DNA of 64,000 nucleotides, taken from contig JARYHS010009186.1 of the NCBI GenBank assembly GCA_031002005.1, positions 257,949,199 through 258,013,198 on the forward strand, given 5' to 3'. The notes under the pieces are model-generated. The model was not told where the DNA came from. It was given only the letters and a program-made list of their open reading frames with translations, and did no database searches. Positions 1-13,500 of the stretch are shown piece by piece. This DNA is from Vandiemenella viatica. Taxonomy: Eukaryota; Arthropoda; Insecta; Orthoptera; Morabidae. The position numbers and the translations under genes are program-made. The number at the start of each line of letters is the position of its first letter. Position 1 is the first letter of the stretch.

Positions 1-509
1 GTGCAAAAGAGAGGAGCTTGATTTGTTTGTGCAAATTATTGCATGACCCACTCATTAAATGATATGATAAAGGAACCGGATTGGGAGTCACTGCAAAAGC
101 GGAGGAGGGTAAAGAGAGTGCTGGGGGTGTACGAGGTGTATGTTGCTGATGAGGCCTGGAAGGATTTTAGTTGAAGAATTAGGAGTAGTGTCTGGAAGGT
201 TAAAGATGACCATGGGCACAAGCTGGCATTCGATTTTATGCATAAAGGAGAAGGAAAATTTTCTTTTGAAGGTCGTGGTGTCGGGGATTGGAACGAATTA
301 CCAAGGGAAGTGATGAATAATTTACCAAAAACGCTAAGGGAATTTAAAATTAAAATCCGTAAATCACACAAGCAGATGGGGATGGAAATTAATACTTAAA
401 TTATATACCATAATTATAATAAAAAATACTATGAGAAGTGTAATTAGATGACTATGGAAATTGACACCAGTGCATGCACTCCATCACAATTAAATAAAAT
501 TAAATTAAA
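1..509 (+). mobile_element. LINE-A 3' fragment (non-LTR retrotransposon, jockey/CR1-like)
   Basis: Plus-strand translation with stops and frame breaks gives the end of a LINE ORF2. Recognisable pieces are DMIKEPDWESLQKR, YVADEAWKDF and DWNELPREVMNNLP, which also occur in the copies at 7.6, 28 and 55 kb. The 3' end is a characteristic tail at about 460-509: GACACCAGTGCATGCACTCC followed by an AATTAAAT-rich run. The copy is cut by the window start and has in-frame stops, so it is dead. The clade name is a judgement from the C-terminal domain, not from a tree. Confidence 0.85.
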
Positions 510-615
510 TTCAAGTGCTAGAATCGCTACATGTTGCATACTCTACACTACAACAAAACTATTAAGCCATATACTAGTTCTTTCTTTAAATTAGGGTTAT
601 TCAATTTTTAAAAAC

Positions 616-640
616 CACAGTTTCATACAATGAAACTGTG
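616..640. repeat. Perfect short hairpin
   Basis: Bases 616-626 (CACAGTTTCAT) are the exact reverse complement of 630-640, with a 3-base loop. It directly precedes an AT-rich tandem array. No poly-U or gene context indicates a function. Confidence 0.7.
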
Positions 641-643
641 TAA

Positions 644-734
644 ATTAATAATATTATGAATATTAATAATATTATGAATATTAATAATATTATGAATATT
701 AATAATATTATGAATATTAATAATATTATGAATA
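644..734. repeat. 18-bp AT-rich tandem repeat, about five copies
   Basis: The unit ATTAATAATATTATGAAT repeats with an 18-bp period and essentially no divergence. It is a minisatellite in non-coding DNA. Confidence 0.95.
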
Positions 735-3024
735 AGGCTTCACTACTTCATAAAATTTATGATCTTAGGACACACTGGTACATTCTCTCACATGTAGAAC
801 TGAAATTATAATTTCTGTTTTCAGTGAGTAATGCTTATTTGATGGTTCTTAACATGAAAGTGAACTATGTTGGCAATAAAACCATTTTAGGAAAATATTT
901 CTGAATAATTGTTATTCAACTGAAACCTTTAATTAGTACTGTAGATCACGACACATTCAATATTATATATTGCAAGTTTCTCTTATAATATAGCATTTAC
1001 AGATTTTAAAATGAATTATGTTATTCAGCAATCCGTTTCCAACATTTTTATAACATATCTTCGACGATGCAGTTATTGATGATTGATTATGTCTTTTCAA
1101 CATTTCTTGAAAATAGTCATACAAATAAAATTTTAATTTTCATTAATTTGTTCCAAAGGCTTCACAATTGGCTGAGACTTGAAATTGGTTAAATTGATTT
1201 TGACATGATTTTCACAGTAACAAACCTGACTTACGAAATCTGAAAGCATGGGCTCTGTCCTAGAATTTTTTATGTGTCTTATGATGCTACGTGAACTGTA
1301 ACTGGAGCATAAAATGAAAATGCGTATGAAATCTCCGTTTTTTTCTTCATTTTAGTGTCATGTTTCACTCATTTCAAGATTAACGTGGAAATAGGTTTCT
1401 TGTCCTAAATGCCTTCGTCACTGCAGAATTTTATTAAAAATTATAAAAGTTTAAGGGTGCCGAGTGGTGTGTCTGATTGGTTTTAGTGGGCGTCTGTGGT
1501 GGGGGAGAATGCTGAGCAGAATTTGACCAACCTTTAGGTTATTTCTAGGCTCCTAAAATCCTCTTGCTTCAAGTGATGACTGCTGCTCTTGCCCACGTCT
1601 AGAAGTTACTAACAAAAGATAATATAATGTCAGGATTGACACCACCTGGTTTTTGTCCAACAATGGGAACAGGAAGGCTAGCACTTGTTAAAGTCTAGCT
1701 GAGAAACTAGCCTAGTTATGAACAATTAAGTCGACTAGCTGCTGAACTACCTATTTATTAGAATACTTGGTGTATGCACATTTTACTGACGTTAGCGTAT
1801 TCTGTAAGGTTAGTTACAACCTGCGATATCAAAGATAAATGACTGGTTGATAATGATTAAAGGCATGGTGTCTGATCTTAATGGACAGTATGCGGTTAGG
1901 CTCAGGCTAAGAGAGATGGTTTGCTACAATGTAGCCCATGTTGACTACTGGACTGGTCCTAATCTATTGAGAGCGAATTGACTGGTTCGTGTCTGTACGC
2001 TACCTCACATTTTACATCACTGACTCCAAATTAATCCACTTGGAGGTGACCGCTGTCAGCGAGTGAGCATGCTGTAGTGGACAAGTACCTTTCTGCTGAG
2101 TTTGTGTCTGCAACCCATGCCAAACTCGTAGCTAACTAACTTCAGAAAATATAGCTTTCGCCAGATGTACCTTTTTCTTTAATAAAACCCTACAGTTCCA
2201 AAACTCCTCCCTCCAAGAATGTTGCGTCCCACAACTTTTCAATTTTAGGAATGGACATTCTCTGCAATTTTAGCTCAAAGTCCAGGTTGGGTGTGTACTC
2301 GCATCTCTTACTATTCAAATAAACAGTTAATGAAGGATGACACTCAGAATGAAAAGTCCCCTTTCCGGCTTGGTATGTCTGTTGAAACTTACTAAAAAGT
2401 TTAGTTATTTCCAGAAATACTGTGACTAAAATTACTGTATGGGTAAAACAACCACAGCCGTACCAGGCAATGCCGGATACTCTGCTATTAATTAATGAAT
2501 TTGTAAATCAATTTCTGTTAATTCTAAAAAATCCATCAATATGTCATAAACTGATGGTCATAAGAATTTTAATATTGCACCTTCATAGGAAGTAAACTCA
2601 GATAAATGCTTGATACTAATACATGTTATGAGGCTGAAAAAGTTGGTGACTACAGAGCAAGGCAGTATGGAACACATAAAATAACAATACTAGGAACTAC
2701 TTGCAACAAGAAGAGAACTAAAAATAATAAACATTATGGCTAGTGGGAGATCATCTAGTGATGAAATTAGAAATTATATGAGGATGTTAGGAAACCTGGA
2801 ACTCAAGTAGATGCTCCTATTCGGCCATAACATGCAGAATTTTTGTTGGTTCACTAAGAACTGTAAACTGTTCTCTTTCCTAATTTTCTTCTCTTCCATT
2901 TGATCAAAAATGACACTGATGTATAGACTAAATAAATTGAGCCTTGTTGCAAGATTCACAGGAGCCTGTAATTTAGACTTATTGCAAAGCTTATATAGGG
3001 TGTTAAGTGCCGTTTGGAAGGACA
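735..3024. other. No gene seen
   Basis: AT-rich DNA without long open frames, splice-flanked coding segments or recognised repeats. If the tandem protease gene continues past the exon at 4.5 kb, further exons could be expected here, but I found no trypsin-like motif on the minus strand. Confidence 0.5.
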
Positions 3025-4345
3025 ATAAGATCCCAGAGGATTAGTCTAAGGGTGTAATGATACCTGTATTTAAAAAGGGCAACAGAAAAAACGTGTGGAA
3101 TTATCAAGGAATCACACTTCTTTCCCATGGATTGAAGATCTTGGAAAAAGTGATTGAGAAAAGGTTACGATCTTGAAATCTTATTAGTGTATGAGCAACA
3201 TGGTTTCAGATCAGGAAGAAGTACTACAGACTTGATCTTTGCAGCAAGAATGCTCATTGAAAATCATTTATAAAGGGGTAAGGAAATCATCATGGTCTTC
3301 CTTGATGTTGAAAAGGACTATGATAGCATAGAAATATAAAAAATTTGGGATTGCCTAGAATGAAGGAAGGTACCAGGGTCCTTAATCAACAGGATAAAGA
3401 TGCTGTATGAAAACACAAAAGCCTGTGTGCAAATAGGCAGGGAGAGAGCAAGTGGTTTGAGACAAGAAGAGGAGTACAACAGGGCAGTGCTCTGACACCC
3501 CTACTCTTCATTGCTGTGATAGATGACATCGTGAAGAATTTCAAAGAAGTGTATGGAAAAGAAACAAAAGCCTTAGTCTTTGCCAATGATGTGATGATTT
3601 GAGGTGAAAGTGCAGAAGAGGTGCAAGAGAAACTGGAGGCTTGGAACAAGCTTTTTGAAGAGTACGGACTTAAAATCAGCCAAAGTAAGACAGTGATCTT
3701 GGCAACAGGAACAGGAACTTCCAATCTGAAGATTTACCTAAACAACCAACAACTACGAAATGTTGACCAATTTAAATATCTTGGCAGTATTCTGAGTAAA
3801 GATAACACCAGTAAATGGGAAATTACAAACAGAAATAATAATGCAACAGTCTTTTATAACCAAGTGAGAACTCTATTGTGAGACAACAAAGTTCCCAGAA
3901 AGTGTAAACATACACTCTTCAAAACCTATTACATTCCCGTACTGACTCATGCACTGGAAACATGTACCCTGTCCAGAAGAGAGAATAGTAGACTTCAAGC
4001 CTCTGAAATGAAGTTTTTGAGTACCATGCTTCAGAGAATACAAAAGGACAAAGTAAAGAATGAAATCAATCCTTACATTTTCGCCTGAGGTGGTATGGAC
4101 ATGTCCAGAGGATGGAGGAAGAAAGAAGAGCAAAGGCATACTTTAATATGGACATCTAAGGAAAAGATGTGTGGGAAGTCCCAAAAAGAAATGGATAGAC
4201 CAAATCAAGAAGGATATAGAAGACTTATGGCTTGACTGGAAGACTGAACAACAACTAATCATGGACAGGAAGAAGTGGAGAGTGCTCATTACCAGCACCC
4301 GGGAGACTAGTACTGGAGAATGATGATGACAATGATGATGATGCA
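3025..4345 (+). mobile_element. RTE-like LINE fragment, reverse transcriptase to 3' tail
   Basis: Degenerate plus-strand translation starts at GVMIPVFKKGN. It runs through the RT blocks GITLLSHGLKILEKVIEKRL, QGSALTPLLFIAVIDDI and the catalytic box VFANDVMI, where a YADD-type motif is expected, so one catalytic Asp is now Asn. An open stretch at 3621-3881 holds the connection domain (GLKISQSKTVILATG, FKYLGSILSKD). The copy ends in an ATG/GATGAT microsatellite tail at 4320-4345. It resembles the endonuclease-reverse transcriptases of the insect RTE group. Several stops and frameshifts make it inactive. It lies 3' of the last recognised protease exon. Confidence 0.8.
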
Positions 4346-4433
4346 AGCTTCTACAAGTTTCAAACACAGACTAAAACAGTAGTGATTTTTGGCATAAATG
4401 ATTCAATTAATTGTGCCATCTAGGTAACTGTTT

Positions 4434-4503
4434 CTACTGTACCTCTGTTGTTAATCTTGGCTTATACTCTGGCAGGTCATGTACATTCGTTTTGATCCAT
4501 TCG
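4434..4503 (-). CDS. Gene 1 exon: C-terminal helix of domain B (last exon, or last of a module)
   Basis: The acceptor TTTTTGTTGCAG is followed by a codon completing the previous exon and then EWIKTNVHDLPEYKP. This is the C-terminal helix of a trypsin-like domain, parallel to QWIEDNV in the 17.3-kb exon. Two ends are possible. Reading through gives ...TTEVQ and a TAG stop at 4436-4434. Alternatively a GAG/GTACAG donor ends the exon at 4443 in phase 0, exactly as the equivalent exon of domain A does. In the second case a third domain would lie outside the window. Confidence 0.8.
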
Positions 4504-7500
4504 CTGCAACAAAAAGAAGTAAATATTAATTCTAAATGCTATTAGTACAGGAAAATGGAAAGAAGAATGGAATGAGATGGGAAAGATTACAGTGTTGTTT
4601 CACCATCCCTGCTCATCAATTCTGGTCTCTATTTATTCCAAATCCCACAGCATAAGTGATAGCTAGATGTATGTTTTACTTTATTAGTTCTTCTCCGAAG
4701 TACTTAATCTTAATTCATTCACACTGTAAGAGACCAGTGCTTTACTTCAAGGAATACATTTAATATTATAGGAAAGAAATTTAGAAAATCATTGAAAGTG
4801 TCAGAGTATTGTTTTTACCCCTCCGTAGAAACTTGAAAGAGAAATATAACTGTAACGGTTTTCTCCTTCCACTCGCCATATGAACTGTGTTATTGCACAT
4901 GTGGATGTCTGCAAACGTTTTTGTGATTGGTGTTGTTTGTGCGAGGAGAGATGAAAGAAAGGGGAAAGTGAAACCAGATGTCAGCTCATTATATTTAATA
5001 TACACAGAGCTATTATACTGGAAGTCTAGGTAGAATTGAATTGGATACCATTAACTCTGAAAGCCCTAGTAAATTATATATATAAAGTTATTTTTCTTCT
5101 TAATGAAGCTAAGGAGATAAAGAGTGTGGAATTCAGAACTGCTCACATTGAGAATGGAATCAAAATACTCCTATACAGTTACATATTAATTAACACAACA
5201 TTAATAAAGTCAACTACACACAGGCATGAAATTGAGAGTATCAATCATTTTATAAATTGGCTTTTATTTTACTAGTTATTGAATTTATATTATAAAATTG
5301 TACAAAACGTGTGTCTATAAATTAAATTTAAGGGAATGACTGCAATGTACACTACCAATGATATAGATCCCAAAACCCCAAAATTTTGAATCTTACTTTG
5401 CTGCATGTCTATATGTTTGCATATCACGCACTATCAAGTTCCAGTTAATAATGGAGGTCATCTGTTCCCTTCCACTTTCTCCTAATTGTTCTGCCAATAT
5501 CCGTCTAAGATGTACACATACTTATAAACAGTAACCAAATGTTACTCGGTTTTCTTTATAGGCCGTAAACACTTTGACTTCAGGAAGCAACCTAAATTTC
5601 ATTTGCTATGATTTTGTATGTTTGGATGTTTTCACAGGAAAACTAATATTTGGACTTTGTTTGGTTTCAAATAATATGCAGCTCCTGATTCAGTTTGATG
5701 TGAAGTTGGAAAGCTGAGAAAATTAAGACAACAATTTAGTATCCATTTTTTGTTGAAGGCAATTCACACAGAAACTGCTGGTAGGATTCAGTGAAAATAT
5801 TTATCATAATTTCAGCATACGAGCAGCTTTATATAAGATTTTTGTTTCCTCGATTGTGATGTATTAATAGTGAGAATTCCATGGTTTAACACTCCACATG
5901 AATGAAGTTGCAGGGAATACATAGTTGCCAATATATCCCTTACAGACACCCAGAACTCTCTTCTCCCACATTCTCCTTTCTAATGAGTCTCATTCCGGCT
6001 CCTTTATAAAATCAGTTACTCATTGTGTTCTGCGGTAATTTCTGCAGACAAATGTAGCTGCCCTCCTTCGTACCTTGATTTCCATAATGTGGGTCCCAGT
6101 ATACTCTATCATCTGAAAAAATCTTCCTGCACAATCTCTCATCACCCCGGTACAGCTCCTCATAATACTATCCAATATATGAAGGAGTCAGAAATCCCTC
6201 CCCTCCCCCTGCCAAAGTATCCAGTAGAATTAAATTTATATCTAATAATTAATACAATAACCCGCTGGTGAGGCTGCACACGATGAGGCACTGCCACTTT
6301 GTATCGAGGAGGTACAACGGGACCTGGTACACACATACCGGCCGTCTTGATTGGAGTTTTTAGGTGAATGCGGGCAAATATTCACCTTACAAATGGGTGA
6401 ATATGACCTAAAATTTACAAAATATGACGAAACATTTAAATTTACTACACATCATGACATGCTCAATTACACATCATTTATTTTATATAGTAGTGTCACT
6501 TTCATGTAGACAGCATAATTTGCTTCTGTGCACTTGTTGCTCCATTGGGAAATTAAATTTTAAATCATTTTGTTGAAGTCACTTTAATTTGGGATAATTT
6601 ACAGAATAGAACTCTGTACTAATACTCCTTTCTAAATTCCCTTACGTAACTTCGCACTTTCAGAAAATTTTATCTTCGGCATGGTGATAGGTCTACTCAC
6701 AGATCCAATGCAGATTTAAATATGATTGAGGATATTTCATTGACGCTGATTGACACAGGCATGCTTCTGCTGCATTGTCGAGATTAAAAGGCGGGCAGAA
6801 CATTACGTTTAGAGGGTGACAATAATGTATAACTTTAATTCTTGACTGGTGAATTCTGACCACATTGAAAACTAGTTTTGTTTTTTTACACATTGAAAAT
6901 TAGTTTTGTTTCTTTCCCCATCTGTATAGCAGAAGTTCTGTGAATCTTAATTTTTTTCTCATCTGTATCAAGTGAATTCTCCATACTATTAAAAAAATAC
7001 AACATTTTCCCTCAAAATATGACCATTAAAACTGTCGAAATAAGACCAAAACTAGGAAAATGGTCTGAACATGCATTTATATGCTAAATAAAATACATTT
7101 AAATACAATCAGAAATTTTGAATCAGTGTTTAACTCAGAATTTCAGCTCAAAAAGAAGGCAGGAAAAAAATATGACTTGCCCTAAAGATCCGAACCCTAC
7201 TCATAACTATATTTTTAAGAAACAAAAATACACTTATCTTTTATAACCCTTGACAGACAGATGGCAACAAAAATATTCTGCCTACAGATAAAATGCTTAG
7301 GATCTCACAAATCAGGTTCTAAACATGGGTGGGGCACATGTACCTTCACCTCATAATTCACACTGGCCTCCTGTGTAAACAGGCGGCCAGTCTTCATGTG
7401 GTCCTCTGTGCGCGTATCCGGAGGAAAAAAAGGTCACAAGAATAATTTCACTCAAGTCAAACTAATTGTAGAAGCTGCCAATCTCTGAGGATATCAGCAG

Positions 7501-10500
7501 CCAGGACAAGGAAACGAAAAAATTCATATTTATCTGGAGCTGATGTGTTATTTAATTTAATTTAATTTAATTGCAATGGAGCACATGCTCTACTGGCAAT
7601 TTCTCTATACATCCGTCTTCCCCTTTTCCTGCACCCACCTAGATTTGCCCTCTACAAATTTTAACTTCAAATTCTTTCAACGTTTTTGGTAAATTATTCA
7701 TCATTTCCCTTGGTAACTTATTCCAATCCCTGACATCCTTACCTAAGAAAGAGAATCTTCCCACACCCTTGTGCCTGAAATCGAGTGCCAGCTTGTGGTC
7801 ATGGTCGTCTTTTCCCTTCCATGCACTACTTTTCATACCTACACCAATATCTTTCCATGCCTCATCACTAGTATACGCCTTATACACTCCCATGACCCTC
7901 TTCACCCTGTCTTGCAATGAATCCCATTCAAGATCTTTTATCATATCTGTTACTGATTGCATTCTGCGATAATTTCCAGAAACAAATCTAGCAGCCCTTT
8001 TCTGCAGCCTCTCCAACTCCTGTATTTAGTATGAACTTCCTCAGTACACTGACTACGCAACAGCATTTCATAGCATGGCAGGTACACAGCTTAGTTTACT
8101 CTCAATTTATTTATCTGGCATTTACTCTCTGTATCTAATGTGACTACATTACACACCTGTAGTAGCCAATGTAGTAGAAGGATAGTTCGGTGCCATTGAC
8201 ACATTCGTTAGATGTCCAGGAACTGATGAGCCCGTACTGGTGGTAGCCCTGCTCCCAACACATCACGGGTCCTCCTTCATCACCGTGACACATTACCTGC
8301 ATATATACAAGCTACGAATCATTTGTACAATATGGCATCTTGATTTTTTACTTAACTGTTAATTATTGAATATGAGAGGAATCTATTTTTTTTATTAACA
8401 CTAACGCTTTTTCACTGATGTAAATTCACATTTGGCAGTTCAACATTTAATGAATTCATTAAAATAATCGTTATTTCTACAATTACTGTAGGTCCAGAGT
8501 ATATAAAATATGTCAGTAAGTGCCAATGGTGGCCAACCTCGTCACACTTCAGTGCCACCTGGCATTAGTTCCAAATTCCTCCAGCACTAGCTACTACATA
8601 TTTAAGAGGCCTGAGAACGGGCTCCACCACAGAGTGGACGGACCCTCTGACAATAACAAAGTTACTGACTGGCTCTGAACCAAGACACAGCACTTTTAAC
8701 GTACTGTCCAACACCTTCCATCTGAACTACCGCCCAGTGGGGTAAATGTACGAGGGAGGGTGGGAAAGAATTTCTCTCCACTTCATAAAGGAGGGTCTGC
8801 TGATGAAAAGTGCACTTAGTCATTACAGGAGTCTCGGAAAAGCACAGCCACCACGACTAAATCTTAGACCCTCAAGTTTGCGGCCATGAATCACTAGAAG
8901 ACATGAAGTATTAAGTGGACCTTCTTTCCAAATAACTTGATCTGAGGAGGGTATTCATTGTCAAGTTTCCTACTTGGGAAAATTTCCCGTGTTTTGATTT
9001 CCAAAATGATCATGTTCAGAATTTTTTCCTTTTGCTGCTGGATATTGGTTTTATTTTGACAATATGTTAGTAAGATCAACTACTTCTGCTATAAAATATA
9101 AATTTATGTGGATTAAAACTAATCTTGCATGGTAGAACATGTTAACAATATTTTTAATTTCCTCCCCTTTCAAATCAACATATTACTAATGCCATTATTT
9201 CAGCCACACATAAGTAATTCCAAAATGTCAAGATTTGAGCGCGGTAACCAGTGTATGTATTAATGCACATATGACTGACGCTATGGTTTTCGAATGGCAA
9301 TATTATCGGAGTTTGTGGTTCGGTTGGAATACAGCCTGGACCATGATGACAGTTGATAATCTTTGTTGAAACATAAGAAATAATATGGATTTAGCTTTAT
9401 AATTAATGTGATGTAGCATTAGGATGTGAATTATCTTAAATTCCCTTTGCTTTCAATAAAGCCATATTATTGATGTCATTATTTCAGTCGCATATAAATA
9501 CCTCCAGCAGGCCAAATTTCTATAGCGAAACAATGAAAGTATTAAAGCGCATGTGACAGAAGCCAAATTTGTTCTTAGGTTGAAATGCGGCCTGGACCAG
9601 AATGATAATTGACATGCTATGTTACAGCATAAGACATAATGGATCTTGTTTTTTAATTTATGTGGTGTAACATGAGGTGTTAGGCTGCTAGTTAACTTTT
9701 AATTTCATTGATTGCATGTTGCTATCATCATTAACTCAATCTCACGTATGGTGATAAACATTAGAAAATCAGGATTATGAAGTTATTTTATAGAAAGAAT
9801 TTATTTTACTGCCTGTGGTTTGAACAGCAGCCAGAATTTGTACACACATTCCCTGGGCGATATTATTTAAAAATATTTGCACATAAGAGCCACCAAATAT
9901 ATATTAATTGAGTAAAGTCCATCGAATCATCTGCGGTTCTGTAGAAGTTATTATGGAAAAACTACGTATTGTTACCTGTTTCTCAGACATTTTTCTTTGA
10001 GAAAAAAAAACCCTGAATTTCATATCCATAATGACATGTAAGGAAGAAGTATTGGCGTATTGTCATTTATTGTACAGCGGGAAGACGTAATGTACCAGAG
10101 ACAAACTGATTAACTGTCTACCAGAGACGATATACCTCAACCACATCAGTAATCTAATGCATTTAGCATCGCAACTGACCTGTTACAATGTAAGTAAATG
10201 CTGATTAGATTTCACATATTCTGTTTATTTTTAGAGTACTGCAGTATAGAAAACTGAATAACAAAAGTAAAAAAAAAAAAATTAATAATAATATGGAAGC
10301 CTAAGATTTTTCAGATTTTTGCGAAAGTAGTGTGCGTCTGAAAGTGCATAATGATCCATTGCCCACAATTTCCCATATATAAAGGTGTTTAATTGCTTGC
10401 TCCTTCCCATGGTACATATAAGTCATAGCCCTTTCTTCAGATTTTGACTCGCACCATTAGTTCTAAAAATTTGAAAACGCCGTCCAAATTCCTGCGATAG

Positions 10501-13500
10501 TTTTTGTGTGGCTCCTGTTCAAATAAAGAGACACACGCAGCTTGCTTACAGATTTATAATAGTATAGAAGTAACGAATAAACAAAAACCACAATTGTAAA
10601 CATATCTCGGCTGCTGATGTGAAATGATAACACTCAGCTAAATCTAACTTGACTGATTAATTTAATTACAGTAAGTGTAAAATAATCAATTGTTATGAAA
10701 GTCATAATTCACAAGCAATAAAGAAACTGCAAGCAGTCAGAGTACCGAACTTTCCACTGGCAGCATGCACATGAGATTGTCAACGAATTTCTTGTTGCAC
10801 ACTTTCCAGTTGGCCATGGACACTGTTGCTGCTCGTAGTACCATGTCATCATCGTCCTTCGTAAGGAACCCAAAACCGAAGAGTTCGCAGAAAAGGACGC
10901 TATCATCGTACAAGCTGCACAACAGACAATAAGCGTAAGAGGATGGGAAGGGTTTGGAATGACTTACCAAACCCTGAATGAATTTTAAATTAAAATTATT
11001 AAATGGAAAAAGTAATTGCATAGTGATATTACATGCAAATAATTAAATATAATAATGATACAAAAATCAGGAAATTCGAAAGTGATGGGAAATTGCCTGT
11101 AGGGAACATGCTCCTTCATAATAAATTAAATTAAAGCTACTGGGAATCTCAATGTTTTATGAACAAATCAGATTAAGGATAAAACAATTGATGGATCTCA
11201 CAAATAGTGAGTATTAACATTAGACTGGTGTTGTGCAGTCACCCAACTTATTGCACTAAATTTTGGTCAGAAAGAACTTTGAAGCTCAATCTTATGCTGC
11301 GCTCTTTAGAATGTATTAAACTCTGTGGCACTGTAGTTGATATAGGTGCTCCAGCATTTTCATTGGCAACAGACCATCTGGATGCAACAATGCATGGAAA
11401 CCCTCTGAAATCACATCAACTCTATTTGAGGTTCAGAAGACTATTTTACTTCTTGCTAGAGATGTGACCAGTTTCCCAAGTTCACTCTGCTTACCTTTCA
11501 AGGTACAATAGTGGTACGTGTTGTCAGCAGTGACTGGCGCTCTGGAGTGCTCAGGTAACAGGATTCGTAAAGCTAGATGCGAAAATTCAGCTTGGTCGGA
11601 TTTATCAGCTTGCCGACTTGTGCCGTGTGCTAAACGAACAGTCTTAGGACTTGGGGGATAGGAAATTATGCTGAGAGCATGTTTAAAAGCATTGAAAAAT
11701 ATTCTCTGTGTACAGAAACACTGCATAAAAATAGGGTATTTTAGATTATATATTAAACTGTCTATCCTTTGGACGGTTTGAATTACTAGTGATGTTAGCT
11801 GTCACTTCACAGATTTCCTGCGTGGCCAATTCAATATCTGCCACCATGTCGTTCAGTCAGACATACTATTAGCTGATAATAATGTATAACTTTAATTCTT
11901 GACTGGTTAATTCTGACCAATTGTTTTTTACTGCAATGTACAATAGGAGTACAGTTCTGTGGGTAATTATCTTAATTTCTTCTCATCTAGAACTTCTTGT
12001 GAATCCACAATACTATTAAAAATTACTATATAACCATAAATATTATTGTAATATCACCAAAATTAGGAAAAATGGCCTGAATATGCATTATTATACTATA
12101 TAAAATAAATTTAAATATGATCATAAATGTTTAGTCAGTGTTTAATTCAGCATTACAGCTCAAAAAATGGCAGGAAATAATATGACTTGTCAAAGATCCA
12201 AACCCTACTTCTTCCAATATTCTAAAGAATTTTTGTGTAAGGTTTTCCACCTGAATCATCATTTGAGAATGGAGATGATCCAAAGAAAGATTTTCATGAT
12301 CGTCTATCTGTGAATTGTTGAGAAGTACTGACTTAGCATGTTGTATGGAACTTGTTGAGTGAGTAGATATTGTTCAGAAGCAAGCGGAGTGATTCCCTGT
12401 CCCATCATCTAATGGCTTCCCGACATCATGCGAGGCCAATGCCTGGATTGTTTAAGGAAGAAGTGTTTGTTTGGGCTTTACTCCTCATCGATATCGAAAT
12501 CATTAGAAGCAACAAGGGATTGGAACTCCTGAGGGTCACCAGGCTTGGTCTGTTTCCTTCCCATCGTCTGCAATGATGTCGTCTTCAATGCCTTGTGAAT
12601 TACAAATAAAAATCCAAAGTAGAATTGCTGACAACAGCAGTATGGTGCAGAGTGACTACAAATTGTTTATGACCACCCCTAACATAACACGGAGTGCTGA
12701 CTGATCTCTAACTCATCACAACTCTCAGTCATTAAAGGAAATCCAACCCGAAAGTACGTCACTGGACCGAACTCGATAGATTTAGCAAAATCCATAACTC
12801 AACTGACTCCTCACTTTACTTTTGATCTCTGTTATGTACCAACCATTTTGCTTCCCTCAATGATCTCAATTGACTGGATGGAATCAGTTTCATTACAAAA
12901 TCGTGGAGTTATTTGTTTTAAATGGAGCTTACTTACCGTTTAAGATCAGGCACATGTGCCCAGCTGACAGATGGTGATCTCCGGAAAGCACCCTCCACGA
13001 AGACCAGTGAAACATCGTGGCCAGATGATGCTCCCTCGTGAGGTAGAAACTTCTTGACCGGCAGAATTTGAGTATGCTTTATCAGATCTGTAGGATCCTT
13101 GTATCTCACATTGCCAGCACACACAAAAGCTGCACACAAAATAAGAATCGACATAAGCAATTAAAAGTCAACAGGGACCACAAAAAGGCTTAATTACTGC
13201 ACTACAGAGGGTCCCCAACTGCACATATCTGTGAGAGTGGGGAGCTGGTAACAGAGGTGGTAGGTGGAACAGGAATATTCAGAAAAATAGGTTGGATCTC
13301 TTACCAGAGTCAGGAGAGAAACAGACTTACGTAAATGTAGAAGCAGGTAAGATGCTTCTCGAATAGAGTTGCTAATGTTAAAAACAGGGTGAAAAAAAGG
13401 TTTTGCTGCTAAGTAGTAGCTATGAGAGAGGTGCATGGCACATCTGGATGATCTGTTAGCGACAGTCTGCCAAATTACAAGCATTTTCTAACATAGTGCA

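Noticed and set aside
4143..4367. Minus-strand frame with a His-rich start (MFETCRSLHHHHCHHH)
   Set aside because: It is the antisense of the ATG/GATGAT microsatellite tail of the LINE at 3.0-4.3 kb.
7372..7431. Minus-strand segment with AG and GT flanks encoding DHMKTGRLFTQEASVNYE, or in another frame RGPHEDWPPVYTGGQCEL then stop
   Set aside because: It could attach to the 8.2-kb exon in phase, but the 4.5-kb exon (EWIKTNV) clearly matches the domain A C-terminal helix while this one matches nothing. An alternative terminal exon is not excluded.
9100..9850. CRISPR-like array
   Set aside because: The units are long, diverged and eukaryotic intronic repeats, with no short identical repeats and unique spacers.
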